Origin: JABDQA01 sp963824415
GTDB taxonomy: Bacteria > Desulfobacterota > Desulfobulbia > Desulfobulbales > Desulfocapsaceae
Reading direction: 5' to 3'
Length of the DNA: 64,000 nucleotides
NCBI GenBank assembly: GCA_963824415.1
Contig: CAWGPM010000002.1
Coordinates: forward strand, 124,001-188,000
Position 1 is the first letter of the stretch; each line of letters starts with the position of its first letter. The notes beneath the pieces are model-generated. The model had not been told where the DNA came from, ran no database searches, and worked only from the letters and a program-made list of their open reading frames with translations. Positions 52,781 to 63,128 of this stretch are shown here, one piece after another. The translations under genes were made by a program, and so were the position numbers.

Positions 52781-54751
52781 TTAGCCAATCACGCACAGTA
52801 CGGCGCCTTTGGTGATAGAATCGCCGCTGTCGAAGTCGATCGCCTTGATGGTACCGTCGCACGGGGCAGGCAGAGCATTTTCCATCTTCATTGCTTCCAG
52901 CACCACGATGGTGTCGCCTTCTTTTACGGTGTCGCCGACCTTTTTCTCATATTTGACGATCATACCGGGCATCGGCGCCAGCAGCATGGTCCCCGAAGGT
53001 GAAGCGGCCTTAGCCGGCGCGGGATTTGCTGCCGGGGCCGATGCAGCGGCTGGAGCAGCTGGGGCAGGATTGGGCGCTGGGGCGGCTGGCTGGGGAGCAG
53101 CAGCGGCAATCATCGGGGTGCCGCCCACCGGGTCCACATCGACGCTGAAGTATTCATGGTCGATGAAGACGTTAAAGGTTCGAGCGGCTTCGCTCTTGGC
53201 CGGAGTATCTGATTTTTTCTCGACCAGTTGGCCGGCCTTGGCTTTTTTGATGATCTCGTCTTTCTTCTTGACCTCTTCAAGCGTGATCGGCTGGACGCTG
53301 GCCGGGGCCGGGGTGATACCGTATTTCCACTCGAGAAACTTCTTGCCGGTGACCGGAAACTGGGCGTAGAGAATCAGATCGTCGAGGTCTTTGGCCAGGC
53401 CGCCGACTTCCGCCTTTGCCTTTTCCAGTTCAGGTTCGAGCACCTCGGCGGGCCGGCAGGTGATCGGCTCCTCGCCGCGGGGGTAGCCCTTCAGCGCTTT
53501 TTTCTGCACTTCCGGGTTGATCGGGACCGCGGTCTTGCCATAGAGCCCGTAACACAGGTCTTTGACCTGGCCGGTGATCATCTTGTAGCGCTCACCGTCG
53601 GTGTCGTGCAGCACGTTGTTGACCGTCTGTACGCCGACGATCTGGCTGGTCGGCGTGACCAGCGGAATCTGGCCCAGGTCCTTACGGACCCGCGGCAGTT
53701 CCTTGTAGACCTCGTCGATCTTGTCCAGGGCATCCATCTCGCGGAGCTGGTTGACCAGGTTGGACAGCATGCCGCCCGGTGTCTGGTGCAGCAGGACGTT
53801 GATGTCGATGATCGAGACCTTGGAATCGTCGAGCAGGTGCTTGTATTTGGGCAGAATCTCCTTTTCGAAAATTTCGTTGATTTCGGCGAGCTTCTTGATG
53901 TCGAAGCCGGTATCGCGATTGGTGCCGAGCAGGGTCATCACCAGCGGTTCGACCGCTGCATGGGAGGTTCGATAGGCATACGGCGTCATACAGGTGTCAA
54001 TGATGTCCACACCGGCCTCGATGGCCTTCAGATGGGTCATCGGCGACATACCCGAAGTAAAATGAGAGTGCAGATGAATTGGCACGCTCACCGCCTCCTT
54101 CATCGCCTTGATCAGCCTATAGGCGTCGTACGGGGCAAGCAGACCGGCCATATCCTTGATGCAAATTGAATCGGCGCCCATAGACTCGAGATCTTTGGCC
54201 TTATTGATATAGTAATCCAGGTTGTAGACCTCGCCGCCAAGGCGCGGTTCGGTCATCGTATAGCAGATGCAGCCCTGGAAGTGCTTGCCGCACTTCTTTA
54301 TCTGTGAGACCACCGTTTCGAAGTTGCGATAGTCGTTCAGCGCATCGAAGGTGCGGAAGATATCCATGCCGTTTTCAGCGGTACGCTCGACAAAAGCCAG
54401 GGCCAGATCATCGGCATAATTGCGATACCCGACCAGGTTCTGGGCGCGGAGCAGCATCGAAAACGGGGTTTTTTTCATGTAACGTTTGAGGGTGCGCAGC
54501 CGTTCCCAGGGATCTTCGTTCAGGAACCGGTGCATCGTATCGAAGGTGGCGCCGCCCCAGGTTTCGACGGCCCAGAAACCGACTTCATCCATCAATTCGG
54601 CAACCGGGATCATATCTTCGGTGCGCCCGCGGGTGGCAAACAGCGACTGGTGTCCGTCGCGCAGGGTCAAATCCATGATTTTTACCGGATTTTCTGCTGC
54701 CGGGCGGTCATTCGCGTAATTCATTTCTGTCATTTGAACTTGGTCACTCAT
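52781..54751 (-). CDS. Biotin-dependent carboxyltransferase subunit with biotinyl domain (oxaloacetate decarboxylase alpha / transcarboxylase 5S type)
   Basis: The 656-residue protein has an N-terminal pyruvate-carboxylase-like barrel (LTLRDGHQSLFATRGRTEDM, ADSICIKDMAGLLAPYDAYR). A conserved central domain follows (LLHQTPGGMLSNLVNQLREM), then an Ala/Pro-rich linker (about 545-590) and a C-terminal biotinyl domain with EAMKMEN, Lys622 being the biotin site. It carries the carboxyl group between oxaloacetate or pyruvate and biotin. With the 516-residue acyl-CoA carboxyltransferase nearby it could form a transcarboxylase. No beta (sodium pump) subunit is present in the window. Confidence 0.9.
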   Translation of the reverse strand: MSDQVQMTEMNYANDRPAAENPVKIMDLTLRDGHQSLFATRGRTEDMIPVAELMDEVGFWAVETWGGATFDTMHRFLNEDPWERLRTLKRYMKKTPFSMLLRAQNLVGYRNYADDLALAFVERTAENGMDIFRTFDALNDYRNFETVVSQIKKCGKHFQGCICYTMTEPRLGGEVYNLDYYINKAKDLESMGADSICIKDMAGLLAPYDAYRLIKAMKEAVSVPIHLHSHFTSGMSPMTHLKAIEAGVDIIDTCMTPYAYRTSHAAVEPLVMTLLGTNRDTGFDIKKLAEINEIFEKEILPKYKHLLDDSKVSIIDINVLLHQTPGGMLSNLVNQLREMDALDKIDEVYKELPRVRKDLGQIPLVTPTSQIVGVQTVNNVLHDTDGERYKMITGQVKDLCYGLYGKTAVPINPEVQKKALKGYPRGEEPITCRPAEVLEPELEKAKAEVGGLAKDLDDLILYAQFPVTGKKFLEWKYGITPAPASVQPITLEEVKKKDEIIKKAKAGQLVEKKSDTPAKSEAARTFNVFIDHEYFSVDVDPVGGTPMIAAAAPQPAAPAPNPAPAAPAAASAPAANPAPAKAASPSGTMLLAPMPGMIVKYEKKVGDTVKEGDTIVVLEAMKMENALPAPCDGTIKAIDFDSGDSITKGAVLCVIG

Positions 54752-54791
54752 CGTCTCTATCTCCTTATGCCTGATATTGGGCTGTCGTCTC

Positions 54792-54998
54792 TTAGCGGCT
54801 GCTGCTGAAGGTTCGCAACTGGATGAGCCGGCGCATGGTCATCATGTCCTGCCGTCCGCTCTGGCTCCAGCAACTCTGCTGGGCCGCCGGAACAGAGGCC
54901 GGCTCCTGCGCGTGTTGCGCGGCGGCGGCCTCTTCCATCTGTAGGTAGGCGTTAACCGCGGCCAGCGCAGCCGCCATCTTTTTTTGCATGTCTGCCAT
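54792..54998 (-). CDS. Probable small (delta/epsilon-like) subunit of the biotin-dependent decarboxylase/transcarboxylase
   Basis: The 68-residue product has an N-terminal helix (KKMAAALAAVNAYLQMEEAA), an Ala/Pro-rich middle and a C-terminal segment SCWSQSGRQDMMTMRRLIQL. The W-x3-GR-x2-MM-x2-RR pattern resembles the C-terminal end of OadG/MmdD-type subunits, such as the short epsilon subunit of methylmalonyl-CoA decarboxylase. There is no membrane anchor. It lies between the ABM protein and the biotinyl subunit genes. The assignment is by motif resemblance and position and is moderate. Confidence 0.55.
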   Translation of the reverse strand: MADMQKKMAAALAAVNAYLQMEEAAAAQHAQEPASVPAAQQSCWSQSGRQDMMTMRRLIQLRTFSSSR

Positions 54999-55072
54999 TG
55001 TCTTCGATTACCTGTGTTTTATTAGCGATGCTGCCGATGATTTCGATATCGGGCAGGTTCAGTTCAAGTGGG

Positions 55073-55354
55073 TTACTCGTAGATGGCGTATTCAGTTTCG
55101 TCTCCGATGAGTCCGTCGATTTCTGACTGAATGGCGATCCGCTTTTCGTTCTTGATCCAGTTATTCCAGTCCTCGATCGAGCGCCAGGTGCTGATCACCA
55201 TGGACTCGTCGCTCTTGTCGAGCCGTTTCAGAGTCTGCCCTGAAATGTAGCCCGGCTGCATCAGCGTGATGCTGCGCAGTCGTTTCAGCAGTACCGTCAA
55301 TTCGGGAATCTTGTCTTCCGAAACAACACGCTTGATAAAGATTTTGACGCTCAT
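55073..55354 (-). CDS. ABM (antibiotic biosynthesis monooxygenase)-type ferredoxin-like protein
   Basis: The 93-residue protein has the ABM dimeric alpha-beta barrel pattern: a KIFIKRVV strand, a helix ending LLKRLRSITLMQPGYISGQT, then ESMVISTWRSIEDWNNWI with the usual W-W helix. Small ABM proteins can be cofactor-free monooxygenases or ligand-binding proteins. It lies between the carboxyltransferase gene (30 bases) and the small-subunit gene in the propionate operon. Its role there is not known. Confidence 0.8.
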   Translation of the reverse strand: MSVKIFIKRVVSEDKIPELTVLLKRLRSITLMQPGYISGQTLKRLDKSDESMVISTWRSIEDWNNWIKNEKRIAIQSEIDGLIGDETEYAIYE

Positions 55355-55382
55355 GGATGCTCCCCTTTTTTGAATTTCCTGA

Positions 55383-56933
<1,551 letters not shown>

Positions 56934-57074
56934 GCGTTCTCCTTAACGTGGTAACGGCTGATGATCGTGGTGAAGGCTGGTGATCCGAAGGGCAGGGACG
57001 GTGCATCCCAAGAGCTGGTGCAGCCACTGTTTGGTAAATTGTGTTATCATGTTTCTTTTCTTTAATATTTTGTA

Positions 57075-57086
57075 TTTACATGTAAA
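57075..57086. promoter_or_regulatory. Perfect palindrome upstream of mmdA
   Basis: TTTACATGTAAA is self-complementary and lies inside a larger inverted repeat (ATATTTT at 57065-57071 and AAAATAT at 57084-57090). It is about 140 bases upstream of the mmdA start. This suits a dimeric regulator such as the TetR protein encoded in the operon. Binding is inferred. Confidence 0.4.
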
Positions 57087-57121
57087 ATATGTTTATTGCG
57101 TAAATAAATAAAAAAAATAAA

Positions 57122-57134
57122 AGAACAGTGTTAC
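57122..57134. promoter_or_regulatory. AGAACA-type motif upstream of mmdA
   Basis: AGAACA-G-TGTTAC resembles the perfect site AGAACA-T-TGTTCT found upstream of prpE at 62962-62974. A looser copy (AGAACAAGTGT) lies at 57178-57188. The shared motif may tie the two transcription units to one regulator. Confidence 0.35.
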
Positions 57135-57500
57135 ACACACATTTTTAGGAAAATTGTCAGCCCTTGTCAAGAAAAAAAGAACAAGTGTATTCAAACTGCT
57201 TTCAAGGGCAATTAAAAATTAAATATTTCAATATGATATATAAAATAAGAGCGATTTAAAAAGCAGGATAAGCTGGAGCGGGAAAAGAGACTCTGGCGGT
57301 CATTCTCCCCAGAAACGACTGGTTTCTGAGGAATCCGCCTGAAGAACGATGTTCTTGCCAAGGTAAAAAGACCGCGGGACACTACTTGGCCTAGTGCTCA
57401 GCCAGGACCAGGTATTTGTTTTGTGCACAGGAACAGTTTCGTTGATACAACCTGTTCAGCCCTTGTTAAATATCTCCGAGCCAGGATCGATGCCGGGTTC

Positions 57501-58376
57501 CTAGGCAGCGTAGACTTCTTTGCAGAGCCTGCCAAGGCTGCCGAGATCGCGGCAGACATGGATGCCGGCTGCCTCCATGGCCTCGATTTTGGCCGCCGCA
57601 GTTCCTGAGCCGCCGCTGACAATGGCGCCGGCGTGGCCCATCCTGCGGCCGGGGGGCGCGGTCAGGCCGGCAATAAAGCCCACCACCGGTTTGCTCAGGT
57701 TGGCCTTGATCCAGGCAGCCGCCTCTTCTTCGGCATTGCCGCCGATTTCGCCAACCATTACCACTGCCTCGGTCTCTGGATCATGCTCGAAGGCCTTCAG
57801 GCAATCGATAAAACCGGTGCCGTTGACCGGGTCTCCGCCGATACCAACGCAGGTTGTCTGGCCATAGCCTTCCTGGCTCAGTTGATGGACCACCTCGTAG
57901 GTCAGGGTTCCCGAGCGTGAGACCACGCCGAACGGTCCTCCTGCTTTATGGATCGGGGCCGGCATAATACCGATTTTACAGGCACCGGGTGAGATGATAC
58001 CCGGGCAGTTGGGGCCGATCAGGCGAGAGGGTTTTCCGGCCAGGTAGTTTTTCACCCGAAGCATGTCCATAACCGGGATGCCTTCGGTTATGCAAACGAT
58101 CAGTTCTATGCCGGCGTCGATAGCCTCGAGAATCGCCTCGGCGGCAAATGGTGGTGGCACGAAGATCATTGAAGCGTTGGCGTCTGTGGCCTGACGCGCC
58201 TCCGCCACTGAGTTAAAGACCGGCACCTCGTCCATTTTCTGGCCGCCTTTGCCGGGAGTGACGCCTCCGACAACCGAGGTCCCGTAGCTGATGCACTGGC
58301 GTGTATGAAACTGGCCCTCCTGGCCGGTAATTCCCTGGACGATCAGACGTGTTGTGTGGTCGACGAAAATTGCCAT
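57501..58376 (-). CDS. sucD: Succinate-CoA ligase alpha subunit
   Basis: The 291-residue protein has the CoA-binding N-terminal part (GITGQEGQFHTRQCISYGTS, GVTPGKGG) and the active-site segment GRRMGHAGAI with phosphohistidine His248. The GPNCPGIISPG motif is also present. With SucC it interconverts succinyl-CoA and succinate with nucleotide synthesis, which recovers energy in the propionate pathway. The gene is separated from sucC by a degenerate GDPD-like gene. Length is normal. Confidence 0.96.
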   Translation of the reverse strand: MAIFVDHTTRLIVQGITGQEGQFHTRQCISYGTSVVGGVTPGKGGQKMDEVPVFNSVAEARQATDANASMIFVPPPFAAEAILEAIDAGIELIVCITEGIPVMDMLRVKNYLAGKPSRLIGPNCPGIISPGACKIGIMPAPIHKAGGPFGVVSRSGTLTYEVVHQLSQEGYGQTTCVGIGGDPVNGTGFIDCLKAFEHDPETEAVVMVGEIGGNAEEEAAAWIKANLSKPVVGFIAGLTAPPGRRMGHAGAIVSGGSGTAAAKIEAMEAAGIHVCRDLGSLGRLCKEVYAA

Positions 58377-58410
58377 AAGTCCCTTCTTATTAATGGTTTG
58401 GTTATCAGGT

Positions 58411-59526
58411 TTAGTCCGATTGCAGAGGGGAGACAGGCGTTATGCCCCGGTCCTCAATCTGCTCGATCAGACGTTCTATGCTTAGCTGGGGGCCATTGCT
58501 GCTGTCTTCGCTGCGCGTTGCAAGCCATTTGCGGGCAAACGCGTCGTGTTCGGTGAGCATGCCGTCGAGGCCTGCCTTAAACAGCAGCTGTTCGAAAAGG
58601 GCCTCATCCCGCTCTGCATTAAAAAAGCGCAGGATGGAGCCTTTCGGATCGGCCGGATAAGCGAGGACCTTGAGGCCCAGTGAGCGGGCTGCGTCCAGAT
58701 ATTGGGTATTCAGCGGATTACCGGATTGATCGAGCACCTGTGCTGAGCCGATGCCAATTGCCTCGGCATACCCTGAAACGGCCTTGAGACCGAAGCGGGT
58801 GAACAGCCAGTCGTAGTTGTAAGGCTGGTAGCGACCGAGTTCCAGGCTCATCACCTCCATACCATCGTTTTCGCCTATGAGCTGAATCAATCGTAAATCC
58901 ATTGCAGGAGAGGATAACAATGTTTTACTAATCTCCTGAAGCTCGTCCGGGTCATAGGAGGCGATGAACAGATCGATCTTGTTCAGCCTGGGGGCAGCGC
59001 GCTGCAGCTCGCTCAACAGGATAGTGCCCAGATCCTTGCCCTCGCGCTCATGCAGCCAGCCTTTGCGCAGCTCGCAGATCAGTGTCAGCCTCGTATCGAG
59101 AGTGTCATCGATGCGGGCCAGATAGTCCAGCACCTGAGCCAGGCTCAGTATTGCAGTGGGTACGCGGTTCGTGTCCCCGGGAATGACGGAGAGCGCTCTA
59201 AGTTCAGCCAGGCTCAGATCAAACGAGTAAAGGGTGCCGTCCGGACGCACCCTTTCAGGATAGATATCGGCACCATCAGTGGTTGTGGTGAGCAGCGGGT
59301 CGCCCATTGCCACAAGCCGGTTGTCGCTGCTCAACACCAGATCTACCTTGATCGCCGCGGCACCCCGATCAAGGGCAAGCACGAACCCGGCCAGGCTTGA
59401 GGCGGGCAGCTGCTCTGTGGCACCGGTGGCAATGATCCACTTGTCCTGGTCGTTTTCGACCTCGGCAGCGGTTGCCAGCACCCCGGAAAGCAGCATGCAG
59501 ATCAGCAGATAAACGATTCGATACAC
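58411..59526 (-). CDS. Exported GDPD-fold protein lacking catalytic residues
   Basis: The 371-residue protein has a signal peptide (cleavage near residue 20, ATA-AEV) and a glycerophosphodiesterase-like barrel. The motifs that do catalysis are altered. The usual HRG is ATGA (33-36), the first acidic ligand is Lys60 (IKVDL, where EIDV is expected) and the HD pair becomes Gly75-Asp76 (VAMGDP). Later barrel features (LICELRKG, LDGMLTEHD) remain. It is probably a periplasmic binding or structural protein rather than an enzyme. It lies 11 bases after sucC and 34 bases before sucD, an unexpected place for such a gene. Confidence 0.8.
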   Translation of the reverse strand: MYRIVYLLICMLLSGVLATAAEVENDQDKWIIATGATEQLPASSLAGFVLALDRGAAAIKVDLVLSSDNRLVAMGDPLLTTTTDGADIYPERVRPDGTLYSFDLSLAELRALSVIPGDTNRVPTAILSLAQVLDYLARIDDTLDTRLTLICELRKGWLHEREGKDLGTILLSELQRAAPRLNKIDLFIASYDPDELQEISKTLLSSPAMDLRLIQLIGENDGMEVMSLELGRYQPYNYDWLFTRFGLKAVSGYAEAIGIGSAQVLDQSGNPLNTQYLDAARSLGLKVLAYPADPKGSILRFFNAERDEALFEQLLFKAGLDGMLTEHDAFARKWLATRSEDSSNGPQLSIERLIEQIEDRGITPVSPLQSD

Positions 59527-59537
59527 GGTGCGGTCCG

Positions 59538-60698
59538 TTACTTTCTGGTAATTGCCGCGACCTTCTCGGCCGCATCCGACAGGGTTACCGCATTGATCAG
59601 CTCAAGTCCTGATTCAGCCAGAATTCTGCGGCCTTCCTCGACGTTGGTACCTTCCATCCGGACCACCACCGGCACAGAAAGGCCGATGGCGTTGGCGGCC
59701 TGCACCACGCCCTGAGCCAGCACGTCACAGCGCAGGATTCCACCGAAAATATTGATCAGTATGCCCTGCACATTGGGGTCGCTCAAGATGATTCGGAACC
59801 CGTTTTCAACCTTTTCAGCATCGGCGCCGCCGCCCACATCGAGGAAGTTGGCCGGTTCTGCCCCGGCCTGTTTGATGATGTCCATGGTGGCCATGGCCAG
59901 GCCTGCACCATTGACCATATTGCCGATGGTGCCTTCGAGCTTGATGTAGTTCAGGCCGAATTCTGCGGCTTCCAGCTCGTTGGGGTCCTCCTCGTCAGGA
60001 TCGCGCATCGCGGCAATATCGGGATGCCGGTAAAGCCCGTTGGAATCGATATCTATTTTGGCATCGAGGGCGAGAAGCGTATCGTCGCCGGTGATGATCA
60101 GCGGGTTGATCTCGAGCAGGGAACAGTCACGGGTCGTGAACAGGCTGTAGAGATTTCTGAGCATCGCACCGCCCTGCTTGGCCACCGCTTTGTCGAGACC
60201 CAGACCGGCACAGACCTGTCTGATGTGGTATCCCTGGATGCCCAGCAGCGGGTTGATGCCGACCTTGATAATGCGCTCGGGTGTTCTGGCCGCCACCTCT
60301 TCGATATCCATGCCGCCATCCTGGCTGGCCATGATGGTAACCGTTGCATCGTCACGGTTGACGATAAAGGAGAGATACAGTTCTCTTTTGATCGAGACGC
60401 CCTGTTCAACGAGCACCTTGCTGACCGTTCTGCCTGCTCCGCCGGTCTGCTGGGTTACAAGTGTCATGCCAAGAATCGCTTGGGCTGCTGCAAGCGCTTC
60501 AGACTGGGTGCTGGCCACCCTGACACCGCCGCCTTTACCACGGCCGCCGGCGTGTACCTGGGCCTTTACCGCGGCCGGCAGTCCCAGTTTCTTGGCGGCC
60601 TCGGCGACCTCATCGAGGCTGCGGCAGACAATGCCTTCGGGTACCGGGATCTGTGCCGCCCGGAACAATTCTTTCGCCTGATATTCGTGAATTTTCAT
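59538..60698 (-). CDS. sucC: Succinate-CoA ligase beta subunit
   Basis: From ATG 60698 the protein has 386 residues, the normal size; the open frame to 60797 adds residues without family likeness. It opens MKIHEYQAKELFRAAQIPVP and has an ATP-grasp domain (KAQVHAGGRGKGGGVR, LEINPLIITGDDTLLALDAK). A CoA-ligase domain ends it (LDVGGGADAEKVENGF, NIFGGILRCDVLAQG). It works with SucD. It is followed by the GDPD-fold gene and preceded by prpE on the same strand. Confidence 0.97.
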   Translation of the reverse strand: MKIHEYQAKELFRAAQIPVPEGIVCRSLDEVAEAAKKLGLPAAVKAQVHAGGRGKGGGVRVASTQSEALAAAQAILGMTLVTQQTGGAGRTVSKVLVEQGVSIKRELYLSFIVNRDDATVTIMASQDGGMDIEEVAARTPERIIKVGINPLLGIQGYHIRQVCAGLGLDKAVAKQGGAMLRNLYSLFTTRDCSLLEINPLIITGDDTLLALDAKIDIDSNGLYRHPDIAAMRDPDEEDPNELEAAEFGLNYIKLEGTIGNMVNGAGLAMATMDIIKQAGAEPANFLDVGGGADAEKVENGFRIILSDPNVQGILINIFGGILRCDVLAQGVVQAANAIGLSVPVVVRMEGTNVEEGRRILAESGLELINAVTLSDAAEKVAAITRK

Positions 60699-60859
60699 AA
60701 TCGTTGTGGACGTGTTGTCTTGAAGTAGTAATTCGAGGATCGTACCGGATGGTTGCCAGGTAGGCCACCCGGCATCTGATGCGGGGCGGCGCTGCACTGC
60801 ACCCCCCGGGTCGCGCTGGCTGGCAGGCGGGTCCGGGGGGCGCGCTAAGACGCTGGCGT

Positions 60860-62755
60860 TTACTCGGGTGGATAGCCCATGGTGTTAAGGGTTTCGGTAA
60901 TCTCATCGAGGATGGTTGGATCGTCGATGGTGGACGGCATGCGATACTCTTTGCCGGCGGCAATAGAGCGCATGGTGCCGCGCAGTATCTTGCCCGATCT
61001 GGTCTTCGGCAGGCGGACCACCTGGCTTGATTCGCGGAAGCAGGCGATGGCGCCGATTTTCTCACGGACCATTTTGACCAGTTCGGTCTTGATTTCCTCG
61101 GCATCGCGGTCAACCCCGGACTTGAGCACGAACAGTCCGACCGGCAACTGACCCTTGAGCTGATCCTCCGTGCCGATAACGGCACACTCAGCGATATCAG
61201 GATGGGTGGCGATGACCTCTTCCATGGCGCCGGTTGACAAGCGGTGGCCGGCGATGTTGATCACGTCGTCCATCCGACCCATCACGTAGACATAGCCATC
61301 CTCGTCGATATAGCCGCCGTCACTGGTCTCGTAGTAGCCCGGAAAGGTTGACATGTAGGACTCGACGAAACGTTTGTCGTTCTTCCACAGGGTGGGCAGG
61401 GTACCGGGCGGCAGGGGCAGTTTGACGACGATGTTGCCCTCGGTATTGGGGCCCGCTTCCTGGCCTTCGTCGTCGAGGACCATCACATTGTAGCCGGGTA
61501 CGGCCTTGGTCGGAGAGCCCGGTTTGACCACCATTTCCTCGATGCCGCGGCAGTTGGCGACAATGGCCCAGCCGGTCTCGGTCTGCCACCAGTGGTCGAT
61601 GACCGGAACTTTGAGCAGGTTCGAGGCCCAGTAATAGGTATCTGGATCGAGCCGCTCGCCTGCCAGATAGAGGCATTCGAAACAGGAGATATCGTATTTT
61701 TTGATGAAAACCCCGTCCGGGTCCTCCTTTTTGATGGCCCGGAAAGCGGTTGGGGCGGTGAACAGCGCTTTAACCTGGTGTTCGGAAATCAGCCGCCAGA
61801 AAGCACCCGCATCCGGGGTGCCGATCGGCTTGCCCTCGTAGAAAACGGTCGTGGCTCCCTTGAGCAGCGGTCCGTAAACGATGTAGGAGTGGCCCACGAC
61901 CCAGCCGACGTCGGAGGCCGACCACCAGACGTCGCCTTCATCGATGTCGTAAATGGCTTTCATGCTCCAGTGCAGCGCCACTGCGTGGCCGCCGTTGTCC
62001 CGGATCACGCCCTTGGGCATGCCGGTGGTACCAGAGGTGTAAAGGATATAGAGTGGATCGGTGGCGGCAACCGGCACGCAGTCCACCGGTTGAGCCCCGG
62101 CGCAGAAATCGTTCCAGTCGATATCGCGCCCGGCCTGCATCGCAGCCTCCACGATCGGTCGCTGAAAGATCACGCATTTTTCGATCTTATGCTCGGCAAT
62201 ATTGATCGCTTCGTCCACGATCGGTTTATAAGCCAGGATTTTGGTACCTTCGACCGCCCCTGAAGCGGTCATGATAACCTTCGGTTCGGCGTGGTTGATG
62301 CGGATGGCCAACTCGTTGGCCGCAAAACCGCCGAAGACCACCGAGTGGATCGCACCGATCCTGGCACAGGCCAGCATCGCATAGGCGGCCTCGAGTATCA
62401 TCGGCATATAAATGATGACCGTATCTCCCTTGACGACCCCGATGGAGGTGAGTGCTCCGGCCAGCAGAGCGACCTTGTCCTGCAGTTCTTTGTAGGTGAC
62501 TTTGGTTATCGTCTTGGTGACCGGGCTGTCATGGATGATCGCAACCTGGTCGCCCCGGCCCGCCTCCACATGACGGTCGACAGCGTTATAGCAGGTATTC
62601 AAAGTGCCGCCGGTGAACCAGCGGTAGAAAGGTGGGTTGGAAGCATCAAGCACCTTGTCGCATTTCTGGTACCAGTCAATACCTTCTGCGGCTTTTGCCC
62701 AGAACTTCTCCGGATTTTCGATGCTTTCTGTAAAAATTTCGTCATATTTCCCCAT
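60860..62755 (-). CDS. prpE: Propionyl-CoA synthetase (propionate-CoA ligase)
   Basis: The 631-residue protein is an acyl-adenylate-forming enzyme closer to PrpE than to Acs: it opens YDEIFTESIENPEKFWAKAA, has DASNPPFYRWFTGGTLNTCY, the nucleotide loop YTSGTTGMPKG, WWQTETGW and a C-terminal PKTRSGKILRG with the catalytic Lys589. It activates propionate (acetate more slowly, by family knowledge) with ATP and CoA. It heads the transcription unit with sucC, the GDPD-fold gene and sucD, providing entry and exit steps of the methylmalonyl-CoA route. Confidence 0.93.
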   Translation of the reverse strand: MGKYDEIFTESIENPEKFWAKAAEGIDWYQKCDKVLDASNPPFYRWFTGGTLNTCYNAVDRHVEAGRGDQVAIIHDSPVTKTITKVTYKELQDKVALLAGALTSIGVVKGDTVIIYMPMILEAAYAMLACARIGAIHSVVFGGFAANELAIRINHAEPKVIMTASGAVEGTKILAYKPIVDEAINIAEHKIEKCVIFQRPIVEAAMQAGRDIDWNDFCAGAQPVDCVPVAATDPLYILYTSGTTGMPKGVIRDNGGHAVALHWSMKAIYDIDEGDVWWSASDVGWVVGHSYIVYGPLLKGATTVFYEGKPIGTPDAGAFWRLISEHQVKALFTAPTAFRAIKKEDPDGVFIKKYDISCFECLYLAGERLDPDTYYWASNLLKVPVIDHWWQTETGWAIVANCRGIEEMVVKPGSPTKAVPGYNVMVLDDEGQEAGPNTEGNIVVKLPLPPGTLPTLWKNDKRFVESYMSTFPGYYETSDGGYIDEDGYVYVMGRMDDVINIAGHRLSTGAMEEVIATHPDIAECAVIGTEDQLKGQLPVGLFVLKSGVDRDAEEIKTELVKMVREKIGAIACFRESSQVVRLPKTRSGKILRGTMRSIAAGKEYRMPSTIDDPTILDEITETLNTMGYPPE

Positions 62756-63128
62756 GTTTCCACCTCTCTTTTAGTTAGCGGTTGTGCTGGTTTTTACGCT
62801 TGTTACATTCGTTATTTGGCTCCGGAACAAAGTGGTGATAGACAATAATGCTATCACACATACTAAATATTTACAGTAACTTCAAGTCCTACTGAAAAAA
62901 ATAATTACCAGTATGTGATTGGTCCAAAAGAGCTGTAATACAGGCATACTAGCTCAAAAAAAGAACATTGTTCTGGTCTTTTGTAAGATTAGACAAGTGA
63001 TTATTTTTTTTCAATCCATCTTGTGCTTGCAACAAGAATAATCAGGTGCGGTGGAGTGACTCTTCAGAACACACAGCCGGGCTGGGGAGGCGGTGTGGTT
63101 CGATGCGCCTTGGGCCCCGCCTAGCCTG
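62756..63128. promoter_or_regulatory. Control region upstream of prpE
   Basis: This 373-base region lies between the HAD gene and prpE, both on the minus strand. It is A+T-rich from about 62820 to 63030, with no gene that I can support. Its clearest feature is the perfect inverted repeat at 62962-62974. Confidence 0.55.
62962..62974. promoter_or_regulatory. Perfect AGAACA-N-TGTTCT inverted repeat upstream of prpE
   Basis: AGAACA (62962-62967) and TGTTCT (62969-62974) form a perfect dyad around one base, about 210 bases upstream of the prpE start. Related copies occur upstream of mmdA at 57122 and 57178. It is a candidate operator shared by the propionate genes. Confidence 0.4.

Larger units (their letters stand above)
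56934..57500. promoter_or_regulatory. Control region between sucD and mmdA
   Basis: About 567 bases without a convincing gene. The part from about 57045 to 57260 is rich in A+T and holds the palindrome at 57075-57086 and two AGAACA-type motifs (57122-57134 and 57178-57188). The half nearer sucD has a 7-base stem (CAGAAAC at 57310-57316, GTTTCTG at 57322-57328) that may mark the end of the suc transcript; no U-tract follows. Confidence 0.6.

Noticed and set aside
53228..54169. 313-codon plus-strand open frame
   Set aside because: It is antisense to the biotin-dependent carboxyltransferase subunit and has no family likeness.
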